A stretch of DNA of 8,366 nucleotides from an uncultured Eubacteriales bacterium (GTDB lineage Bacteria > Bacillota > Clostridia > UBA1381), in contig USPO01000054.1 of the NCBI GenBank assembly GCA_900556575.1, positions 1 to 8,366 of the forward strand, in the 5' to 3' direction. A program made the translations under genes and the position numbers. Positions 1 through 4,927 of the stretch are shown here, piece by piece (position 1 is the stretch's first letter; every line of letters starts with the position of its first letter). The notes under the pieces are model-generated. The model was given only the letters and a program-made list of their open reading frames with translations. It did not search any database and was not told the DNA's origin.

Positions 1-309
1 ATGCGGCTTACATGCGGAGCGGTTTCGGCTATGTCGCTGATTGCCGGATTAAAGCTTAGCAGCGGAAAGCCCGGAGATTTGAAGAACAGGCAAAAAGTTT
101 ATGAGGCGGTACGTAAAATGGCTGGTGAGTTTGAGAAAAAGAACGGCTCTATAGTCTGCCGCGAACTTCTGACCGCAGCTGCCGCAATGCCGAAGGATGA
201 AAGCTCAAAGCCTGAGGACAGAACGAAAGAATATTATAAAAAAAGACCGTGTCCCGGTTGTGTATATGACTGTGCCGAAATAATTGAAAGTGTTTTACTG
301 GACTATTAA
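1..309 (+). CDS. C_GCAxxG_C_C family redox-type protein, C-terminal part
   Basis: The reading frame is open from base 1 to a TAA at 307-309. The visible 102 residues match the C-terminal two thirds of the C_GCAxxG_C_C family (TIGR01909 type), small proteins with conserved cysteines thought to be redox-active or metal-binding; no reaction is established. The opening residues MRLTCGAVSAM fit the internal part of the family where a Gly-rich stretch precedes TCGAVSG, so the Met at base 1 is probably internal and the N-terminal cysteine motif lies left of the window. Other cysteines are in IVCREL (near residue 53) and the RPCPGCVYDC cluster (residues 83-91), followed by an amphipathic C-terminal helix. 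No clear terminator follows the stop. Family assignment is fairly sure; function is not. Confidence 0.75.
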   Translation: MRLTCGAVSAMSLIAGLKLSSGKPGDLKNRQKVYEAVRKMAGEFEKKNGSIVCRELLTAAAAMPKDESSKPEDRTKEYYKKRPCPGCVYDCAEIIESVLLDY

Positions 310-717
310 TGTTCGGCTAAATTCTAATTGATTTAGTGAATTATTTTGATAGGATACTACTCAGTAATTATTGAAAATGTAGGGAACCTCTTTTTTTATG
401 TGTGGAAGGCAGCAGCTGTCAGGCTGTCGATAGGGTGAGCCGAAAGTAAATAATATCAAAAGCATCAGAGAAAAAGCACTAAAAGTAACAATATATGTTA
501 GCCTCCAGTCAGTCAGATGTTTGGCTGACAGCTTTTAGGGAAGAGCAGCTTTTATTATTTATTGTGATTAGTTAGCTTACATTATTTCACTCGTACTTAT
601 CTAACGTATGGTTCACCCTATTAATTGACTTTGCCGACAGCGTCTCAAAGGAGTGTGCATGCTTTATTAAAACAGCTCACTAAATTCCTATTTAGCTACC
701 GCTGCAAAATGTGTTAT
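310..717. other. Gene-free interval with imperfect inverted repeats
   Basis: No convincing gene is seen in these 408 bases on either strand. A perfect ribosome-binding-like AGGAG before the ATG at 659 leads only to a 3-codon frame. The interval holds imperfect inverted ends: GCTGTCG plus ATAGGGTGAGCC at 423-441 is mirrored by GGTTCACCCTAT at 610-621 and CGACAGC at 635-641, with 13 extra bases between the two parts. Inside lies a hairpin of 9 bp with two G-U pairs (508-516 with 521-529, loop ATGT). AGCTGTCAG near 414-422 could also pair with CTGACAGCT near 525-533. This could be the remains of a small mobile element or a structured transcript; there is no protein evidence. Confidence 0.4.
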
Positions 718-1008
718 TTATGCAGCAGCGTAAATTTTAACCTCCGGAGCAGCACTCCAGAGAGGCTGCAAGCCTGTGAATACATCGTTTTTGAACATAT
801 CACTGTCAAGATAAGCCTTTGCATTCTCGACGCTGTCAAAGCCGTGCAGAACCTGCACGTCCTCATCACGTATTAATAAATCCTTTGTTAAAGCGCCTTT
901 GATTTCGGCAAGGAACGGACCGCGGTAGTCTGTATAAACCTTTGCGGCTGCCGGACGGTTTGCCTCGTCAATCTTCATCGTAATTTGTAAATATGCATTT
1001 ACTTTCAT
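718..1008 (-). CDS. Antibiotic biosynthesis monooxygenase (ABM)-like small protein, quinol monooxygenase type
   Basis: This is a 96-aa protein beginning MKVNAYLQITMKI. Its length and beta-strand, helix, strand pattern, with a late phrase FTGLQPLWSAAPEVKIY, fit the dimeric alpha/beta-barrel ABM fold, in which small cytoplasmic enzymes or binding proteins act on quinols or other aromatic compounds. No catalytic residue can be pointed to, so activity is inferred. The start is taken as the ATG at 1008 because GGAGG (minus strand, 1017-1021) stands 8 bases upstream; a longer start at 1023 would overlap that ribosome binding site. It is divergent from an HxlR regulator, with both promoters in the shared interval. 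DUF24/HxlR regulators of the YodB type often control divergent quinone or electrophile detoxification genes, which supports such a role. Another dimeric-barrel family is possible. Confidence 0.65.
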   Translation of the reverse strand: MKVNAYLQITMKIDEANRPAAAKVYTDYRGPFLAEIKGALTKDLLIRDEDVQVLHGFDSVENAKAYLDSDMFKNDVFTGLQPLWSAAPEVKIYAAA

Positions 1009-1075
1009 TAATGTTACCTCCATTTTCTGATATATTGTTTGTTATGGTTCACTCACTTTTCATGAGCTTGCACTT

Positions 1076-1104
1076 ATTATAGCACTGTAACTAAAAACAT
1101 ACAA
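1076..1104 (-). promoter_or_regulatory. Sigma-A promoter of the ABM-like gene
   Basis: On the minus strand there is a perfect -10 TATAAT (1076-1081) and, exactly 17 bases upstream, a weak -35 TTGTAT (1099-1104). Transcription would start near 1069 and leave a leader of about 60 bases before the ATG at 1008. The weak -35 beside a perfect -10 suits a regulated promoter. Confidence 0.6.
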
Positions 1105-1111
1105 GATATAA

Positions 1112-1148
1112 ATAAATTTATGAGTCACTAATAAATTTCATAGTAACT
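1112..1148. promoter_or_regulatory. Tandem 18-bp direct repeat, candidate HxlR operator
   Basis: Two 18-base units, 1112-1129 and 1131-1148, begin with the same ATAAATTT and end in AGTCACT and AGTAACT; 14 of 18 positions match, with a period of 19 bases (close to two helical turns). They lie between the divergent promoters, with the second unit touching the -35 of the hxlR-type gene. That position suits autoregulation and control of the divergent ABM-like gene. Operator function is inferred from position and repetition only. Confidence 0.45.
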
Positions 1149-1176
1149 TGACTAAAACCTATTGAAAAGGTATAAT
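1148..1176 (+). promoter_or_regulatory. Sigma-A promoter of the HxlR-GNAT operon
   Basis: TTGACT (1148-1153), a 17-base spacer and a perfect TATAAT (1171-1176) form a near-consensus promoter. The start of transcription would be near 1183. This excludes the upstream TTG at 1162 as a start codon, because it would lie inside the promoter. Confidence 0.8.
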
Positions 1177-1209
1177 AAATTGAGATCAATATTAGGAGGT
1201 ATTATTGGC

Positions 1210-1584
1210 ATGTATAAACCGAAATTAAAGAAAGACATACGCTGCCCGCTGGAATACGGTCTTGATATATTCGGCGGAAAATGGAAGTCAAGAATTATAT
1301 GTGTGCTTGCAGCAAAAGAAACCCTGCGTTACAGTGTACTTCGCAGAGAAATGACAGATATTACGGATGCGGTGCTTGCGGCGGCATTAAAGGAGCTTAT
1401 TGCGGACGGAATCATATTCAGAAAACAATATGACGAAATACCTCCGAGGGTCGAATATACGCTTACGGACAAGGGGAAATCTGTTGTACCTATTTTACAG
1501 AGCATATGCCGCTGGTCGGGAGCGTATTATAAGAATGACAGTGAAAATACAATGTTTCAGTGTCAGAAATGCGACCACAAATAA
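1210..1584 (+). CDS. HxlR/DUF24 family winged-helix transcriptional regulator
   Basis: This 124-aa DNA-binding protein carries the family signature CPLEYGLDIFGGKWKSRI at residues 12-29, then the recognition helix area (LRREMTDITDAVLAAALKEL) and the wing ending RVEYTLTDKGKSVVPIL. HxlR/DUF24 dimers sense electrophiles, quinones or thiol stress; Cys12 sits where the redox cysteine of YodB and HypR lies. The start is the ATG at 1210, preceded by AGGAGG (1194-1199) and downstream of the promoter at 1148-1176. Unusual is a C-terminal tail ending in CQKCDHK, a CxxC pair (118 and 121) just before the stop that is not a general feature of the family. A GNAT gene follows after 28 bases in the same operon, and an ABM-like gene is divergent. 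Family assignment is sure; the ligand is unknown. Confidence 0.92.
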   Translation: MYKPKLKKDIRCPLEYGLDIFGGKWKSRIICVLAAKETLRYSVLRREMTDITDAVLAAALKELIADGIIFRKQYDEIPPRVEYTLTDKGKSVVPILQSICRWSGAYYKNDSENTMFQCQKCDHK

Positions 1585-1612
1585 AAGAATTCACTCACGA
1601 AAGGAATATACC

Positions 1613-2023
1613 ATGATAACCTATACAGAAAACAAAAAATTCACGCAGCAGGACGCAGAAAAATTGTTTCTATCAGTCGGATGGCTTTCCGGTAAATATC
1701 CCTCACAGCTGTATAAAGCGTTGATAAATTCTTCAACCGTGCTTACGGCGTGGGATAACGGCAGACTTATAGGCTTGGTGCGTGTAATGGACGACACTTT
1801 AATGACAGCATTTATTCATTATGTACTTGTACATCCGGATTATCAGGGACAGGGGATAGCCGGAAGAATGATAGAAATGATAAAAGAAAAGTACAAAGAT
1901 TTCCTTTATCTTGAGCTTATGCCGGAGGAAAGCAGAAATGCAGCCTTTTATGAAAATCACGGATTTAGTGTTATGCCGGACGGTGTTGCGATGCAAATTC
2001 ATAACCACGGATTTGCAGAATGA
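1613..2023 (+). CDS. GNAT family N-acetyltransferase
   Basis: This 136-aa cytoplasmic enzyme transfers an acetyl group from acetyl-CoA to an unknown amine. The acetyl-CoA-binding motif A is clear: VLVHPDYQGQGIAGRMIEMI, with the Q-x-x-G-x-A pyrophosphate loop near residues 82-87. It is followed by LYLELMPEESRNAAFYENHGF, the motif B region typical of small GNATs, where the AAFYENHGF phrase closes the fold. The start is the ATG at 1613, with AAAGGA (1600-1605) 7 bases upstream; an earlier start in the same frame would overlap most of the HxlR gene and is not credible. The 28-base gap to the regulator and the lack of a promoter between them indicate one operon, so its substrate may be tied to the compound the regulator senses. 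Confidence 0.88.
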   Translation: MITYTENKKFTQQDAEKLFLSVGWLSGKYPSQLYKALINSSTVLTAWDNGRLIGLVRVMDDTLMTAFIHYVLVHPDYQGQGIAGRMIEMIKEKYKDFLYLELMPEESRNAAFYENHGFSVMPDGVAMQIHNHGFAE

Positions 2024-2041
2024 AAATTCACAAAAAAACAC

Positions 2042-2070
2042 TTGCAATATTGCCGAAAATATGATATTAT
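2042..2070 (+). promoter_or_regulatory. Promoter of the AIM24-type gene
   Basis: TTGCAA (2042-2047), a 17-base spacer and TATTAT (2065-2070), preceded by a run of seven A at 2032-2038 that may act as an UP element. Seventeen bases (2032-2048) are identical to the -35 region of the rpmE promoter. Confidence 0.7.
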
Positions 2071-2115
2071 GTATATAGGGTTAGCAGAAAAATCATATTT
2101 AACGGAGGTGTTTTT

Positions 2116-2802
2116 ATGAATTATAAGATAAGCGGTGCTCCGATGCCGGTTGTGGAAATCGACATGGACAGGGGCGAAAGTATATACACACAGTCCGGCG
2201 GAATGTGCTGGATGACAGAAGGTGTGGATATGCAGACCAATATGAAGGGCGGGCTTCTAAAAGGTCTCGGCAGACTTTTTACGGGTGAGTCACTCTTTAT
2301 GGTTACATATGCGGCACAGCAGGACGGAGTAAGTGCAGCATTTGCAGCGACAATGCCGGGTGAAATACACAAGATAGATGTATCGCAGGGCAAGGAATAT
2401 ATCGCTCAGAAGCAGGCTTTTCTTTGTGCGGAGCAGGGTGTTACATTATCGACATACTTCCAGAAAAAACTCGGAGCCGGATTATTCGGCGGGGAGGGCT
2501 TTTTAATGCAGAAGCTTTCCGGAAACGGTACAGCATTCCTTGAACTCGGTGGTTCAATCGTATGCAGAGAGCTTGCGGCGGGAGAGAAGATAATTGTGGA
2601 TACATCTCATGTTGCATACTTTGAAAGCTCCTGCGGATTTAATGTAAGAACCGTAAAGGGCGTAAGAAACGTTCTTTTCGGAGGTGAGGGCTTGTTCCTG
2701 ACGGAGCTTACCGGTCCGGGAAAGGTTTGGCTCCAGACAATGACCGCATCTAATTTGGCGGAGACGATAATTCCTTATATTCCAAAACCGTCATCAAACT
2801 AA
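2116..2802 (+). CDS. AIM24/TIGR00266 family protein
   Basis: This 228-aa protein of the AIM24 (DUF124, TIGR00266) family is near the usual full length. The fold is a beta-sandwich made of repeated strands. Visible hallmarks are an early MDRGESIYTQSGGMCWMTEG stretch, GLLKGLGRLFTGESLFM near residues 46-62, the central CREL..GEKIIVDTSHVAYFE, and a closing GGEGLFLTELTGPGKVWLQT. The biochemical role is unknown; the yeast homologue is a mitochondrial protein linked to inner-membrane organisation. There is no signal peptide or membrane segment. The ATG at 2116 has GGAGGTG (2104-2110) upstream. With its own promoter and a strong terminator the gene looks monocistronic. Confidence 0.9.
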   Translation: MNYKISGAPMPVVEIDMDRGESIYTQSGGMCWMTEGVDMQTNMKGGLLKGLGRLFTGESLFMVTYAAQQDGVSAAFAATMPGEIHKIDVSQGKEYIAQKQAFLCAEQGVTLSTYFQKKLGAGLFGGEGFLMQKLSGNGTAFLELGGSIVCRELAAGEKIIVDTSHVAYFESSCGFNVRTVKGVRNVLFGGEGLFLTELTGPGKVWLQTMTASNLAETIIPYIPKPSSN

Positions 2803-2813
2803 AGGTGTATTAC

Positions 2814-2849
2814 GGCTGCCGCATTTCTGTTATATTGCGGCAGCCTTTT
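2814..2849 (+). terminator. Intrinsic terminator after the AIM24-type gene
   Basis: A perfect 10-bp stem, GGCTGCCGCA (2814-2823) with TGCGGCAGCC (2836-2845), has a 12-base loop and a TTTTA tail. It lies directly at the 3' end of the convergent replication-initiator gene, whose stop overlaps the tail. In the minus direction no T-run follows, so it should mainly stop plus-strand transcription. Confidence 0.88.
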
Positions 2850-3831
2850 AGCCGGATAACGCAGATTTACGAGTGTTTATTTTCATTATCGAATTATACA
2901 GTGCAGTTATGATGTAGCTGCGGCAGTTTATGATATTGAAACTACCGTTTGCAAGTTTATCCGCAATATTAAATACATGCTTATATTTTAACATTTTAAA
3001 TACAAACCTTACAAGACTGGGAGATACATTGTCTTCATTTGGAAGAGTACTCTTTATATTATATTTTTGATTTTTGTTATACAATACGTCCGTTATTATA
3101 TCCGTTATTTCATCTATTAGCTTTACCTCATAGCGTAATATAAGAAGACTGTAAGAGATTTGCTGTTTTACATGAATAAGTGTATGTTCTCTGTCAGTCA
3201 AGTCAATTCCACTGTTCTCGTCAGAGATAACAGTGTCAGTCTGATTAGACTCAGTTTGATTTATGTAAGTATGAATAATCTCATTATGATTATCTTTAGT
3301 ATGATTAGATTCTGATTTTGAAAGCTCAGAAAATTCGCTTTTAATACTTGCTGAAGTTTGATTTTGAGTATTCTGCAGGTAGGATTCCGATACTTCCGAA
3401 ATTTTTTCTGAAGAAATAACACTGTCGGTTGAATTAACAGTGTCTAAGTCCGATATACTTTCTTCAAGAATAATTTTGTTAATATATATTATGCAGGGTC
3501 TTCCGAGTCCCTGTCTTTTTTTCTTTATCAGTCCGACTCCTCCTTTTTCTATATCAAGCTCATTCAAAAGACGTAATGCTTTTGTTTTGCTGCAATTGAG
3601 AAGCTCCGTAATGTTCTGAACAGAGAAATAGATATATACGTTACTGTCTTCATCTATCCATTTGTTTGCGATGGATAAGTTTGTTCGGTCAAGCATTAAA
3701 GAAAAGAGCAGCTTGGCATCATTTGATAATTTTTTGTATTTATCCGATGTCAGGAGTGCGGTCGGAAAACAAATAAAATTATTAAGTGTTATGATGTCTT
3801 CTGTATGAAAATAGTTAAAATTCGCAGTCAT
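2848..3831 (-). CDS. RepA_N-type replication initiator-like protein with DUF6017-like C terminus
   Basis: This 327-aa protein has the two-part plan of Firmicute plasmid and ICE replication initiators. Residues 17-120 form the RepA_N winged-helix region (FPTALL...YKKLSNDAKLLFSLMLDR near 22-49, then IDEDSNVYIYFSVQNITELLNCSKTKALRLLNEL and KKKRQGLGRPCIIYI). Residues 121-215 are a low-complexity Ser/Asn/Thr/Glu linker with repeated SNHT/NQTESNQTD phrases, common in these proteins. Residues 220-316 resemble the DUF6017 domain, ending in the conserved CRSYIITALYNS. The first part would bind origin iterons. AAGGAGG (3840-3846) stands 8 bases before the ATG. The gene is intact and strongly promoted, yet no par, relaxase or integrase gene is in view and ribosomal genes lie beside it. 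It is probably an orphan from an integrated element. Confidence 0.88.
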   Translation of the reverse strand: MTANFNYFHTEDIITLNNFICFPTALLTSDKYKKLSNDAKLLFSLMLDRTNLSIANKWIDEDSNVYIYFSVQNITELLNCSKTKALRLLNELDIEKGGVGLIKKKRQGLGRPCIIYINKIILEESISDLDTVNSTDSVISSEKISEVSESYLQNTQNQTSASIKSEFSELSKSESNHTKDNHNEIIHTYINQTESNQTDTVISDENSGIDLTDREHTLIHVKQQISYSLLILRYEVKLIDEITDIITDVLYNKNQKYNIKSTLPNEDNVSPSLVRFVFKMLKYKHVFNIADKLANGSFNIINCRSYIITALYNSIMKINTRKSALSG

Positions 3832-3921
3832 TATTGTATCCTCCTTAAAAATTAGATTTATCTGAAAATTAGATAGTTATTTTGTGTGTTGAAAATACTA
3901 AAACGTTTGTTTTATAACTGT

Positions 3922-3950
3922 ATTATACCACATATTTAACGGAATGTCAA
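3922..3950 (-). promoter_or_regulatory. Perfect extended -10 promoter of the replication-initiator gene
   Basis: On the minus strand TTGACA (3945-3950), a 17-base spacer and TATAAT (3922-3927) match the sigma-A consensus in all 12 positions, with an extra TGG giving an extended -10. The start would be near 3915, leaving an 80-odd base AT-rich leader. The leader contains the 10-base direct repeat AAAATTAGAT (plus strand) at 3848-3857 and 3865-3874, 17 bases apart, a possible operator. Confidence 0.85.
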
Positions 3951-4042
3951 GTCTTTAATGGGACACCTAAAAATTTTGTTTGCTTATATTTTTGATATAT
4001 AAAAATTGGAATAAATTTTTTTGAAAAAAATAAAAAAAACAC

Positions 4043-4071
4043 TTGCAATTATAGAAAAAGTATGTTATAAT
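4043..4071 (+). promoter_or_regulatory. Promoter of rpmE
   Basis: TTGCAA (4043-4048), a 17-base spacer and a perfect TATAAT (4066-4071). A dense run of A upstream (about 4022-4039) looks like an UP element, as expected for a ribosomal protein gene. The leader would be about 40 bases. No recognisable Zur box was seen. Confidence 0.82.
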
Positions 4072-4117
4072 AGATTTCGGTGCGTGAAGCATTAATAAAT
4101 TGAAGGAGGCGTTCGTA

Positions 4118-4327
4118 GTGAGAGAAGGAATCCATCCGGATTATAAGCAGACTACAATCACTTGTGCTTGCGGTAATGTAATTGCAACAGGTTCAACTAA
4201 GGAAAACATCCAGGTCGAAATTTGTTCAGCATGCCACCCGTTCTATACAGGTAAGCAGAAGCTCGTAGACACAGGCGGTAGAATTGAAAAGTTCAATAAG
4301 CGTTTCAACAGAGCTAAGAAGAACTAA
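4118..4327 (+). CDS. rpmE: 50S ribosomal protein L31, zinc-binding type
   Basis: This 69-aa protein is the standard length for bacterial L31, which sits on the 50S subunit and bridges to the 30S. The motif MREGIHPDYKQTTITCACGN, the phrase CHPFYTGKQKLVDTGGRIEKFNKRF and four cysteines (16, 18, 36 and 39: CxC...CxxC) mark the zinc-containing C+ form rather than the cysteine-free paralogue. The start is taken as GTG at 4118, 8 bases after AAGGAGG (4103-4109); the upstream TTG at 4100 would precede the ribosome binding site. It has its own strong promoter. No convincing terminator lies between it and rpsO, so read-through into rpsO is possible. Confidence 0.97.
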   Translation: MREGIHPDYKQTTITCACGNVIATGSTKENIQVEICSACHPFYTGKQKLVDTGGRIEKFNKRFNRAKKN

Positions 4328-4383
4328 TCACTTATTATACGTTAAAACTTTTAAATTTTTATTATTGAGATTATTAGGTTAAA

Positions 4384-4459
4384 CCCATTCCTGGATGCCC
4401 GAATCACCAACGGATTCCCGGAAATGGGGGATCATTCAAATATAGGAGGTGAATGAATG
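4384..4459 (+). promoter_or_regulatory. rpsO leader: nested hairpin and Shine-Dalgarno hairpin, probable S15 autoregulatory site
   Basis: CCCATTCCTGG (4384-4394) pairs with CCGGAAATGGG (4418-4428), 11 positions with one mismatch and one G-U. It encloses a side bulge (4395-4400) and a second stem GAATC/GATTC (4401-4405 with 4413-4417). Just after it, TCATTCA (4432-4438) can pair with TGAATGA (4450-4456), leaving most of the AGGAGGT ribosome binding site (4444-4450) in the loop, with the start codon immediately after the stem. S15 binding its own mRNA leader to block translation is known in several phyla with differing structures; this shape fits such a switch, but binding is inferred. Confidence 0.65.
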
Positions 4460-4726
4460 ATGACAAAGGAGCGTAAGCAGGCTATTATCGCTGAATATGC
4501 AACACACGAGGGTGACACAGGTTCGCCGGAGGTACAGGTTGCTTTATTAACAGAGAGAATTAACCACTTAAACAACGAGCACTTAAACTTCCATAAGAAG
4601 GACCACCATTCAAGAAGAGGTCTTTTAATGATGGTAGGTAAGAGACGTAGTCTTTTAGCATACTTAAAGGATCAGGATATCGAAAGATACCGTGCTTTAG
4701 TAGCAAAGTTAGGCTTAAGAAAGTAA
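4457..4726 (+). CDS. rpsO: 30S ribosomal protein S15
   Basis: This 89-aa protein is exactly the length of E. coli S15, a primary 16S rRNA binder at the central-domain three-way junction. Conserved stretches are GDTGSPEVQVALLTERINHLN (19-39), the rRNA-contacting HKKDHHSRRGLL (46-57), and a C terminus ending LGLRK. Two consecutive ATG codons (4457 and 4460) are possible starts; AGGAGG (4444-4449) is 7 bases before the first and 10 before the second, so the first is preferred. It lies between rpmE and pnp; rpsO-pnp adjacency is widespread in bacteria. The leader structure just upstream points to translational autoregulation. Confidence 0.98.
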   Translation: MMTKERKQAIIAEYATHEGDTGSPEVQVALLTERINHLNNEHLNFHKKDHHSRRGLLMMVGKRRSLLAYLKDQDIERYRALVAKLGLRK

Positions 4727-4770
4727 CTTTTTTCGGAGAGAGCGTAATCTCCGGAATTATATATAAGGGA

Positions 4771-4808
4771 CGGGGCATATATAAGCGTTATATATTGCCC
4801 CGTTTTTT
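4771..4808 (+). terminator. Intrinsic terminator between rpsO and pnp
   Basis: CGGGGCA plus TATATA (4771-4783) pairs with TATATA, one bulged T, and TGCCCCG (4789-4802), around a 5-base loop, followed by six T (4803-4808). A smaller CGGAGA/TCTCCG hairpin (4734-4739 with 4748-4753) precedes it right after the rpsO stop. It should end much of the rpsO transcript; pnp would depend on read-through or a promoter not clearly seen here. Confidence 0.9.
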
Positions 4809-4825
4809 AAGTTAAAAAGATATTG

Positions 4826-4901
4826 GGAAATATGGTTAGCAAATAAGCAGAGCATTGCGAGCATTATCGCATATTGTGCTTATCTGCTAAAGCATATTTC
4901 C
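4826..4901 (+). promoter_or_regulatory. Long imperfect hairpin in the pnp leader
   Basis: Four stacked stems span 76 bases: GGAAATATG with CATATTTCC (4826-4834 with 4893-4901), TTAGCA with TGCTAA (4836-4841 with 4885-4890), ATAAGCA with TGCTTAT (4843-4849 with 4877-4883), and TGCGA with TCGCA (4856-4860 with 4867-4871). That is about 27 bp broken by small mismatches. No T-run follows, so it is not a terminator. It ends 26 bases before the ATG, with AGGA at 4914-4917 free. In E. coli a comparable leader stem is cut by RNase III and lets PNPase repress its own mRNA; the same logic is inferred here. Confidence 0.65.
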
Positions 4902-4927
4902 GACTGATATGAAAGGAAAAGAAAAAG

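Noticed and set aside
571..605. GTTAG...CTAAC ends resembling an integron attC core
   Set aside because: Only about 35 bases apart, without the inner paired boxes, and no integrase or gene cassettes nearby.
625..876. Plus-strand open frame of 83 codons over the ABM-like gene
   Set aside because: Mostly antisense to a convincing minus-strand gene, with no ribosome binding site and no family resemblance.
1162..1209. Longer N terminus for the HxlR regulator starting at TTG 1162
   Set aside because: It would lie inside the -35/-10 promoter and upstream of the true AGGAGG site.
1400..1612. Longer GNAT protein starting inside the HxlR gene
   Set aside because: The extra residues show no family similarity, and a good ribosome binding site precedes the ATG at 1613.
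4826..4901. Riboswitch or second terminator before pnp
   Set aside because: It is a single rod-like stem with no conserved aptamer core that I recognise and no T-run after it.
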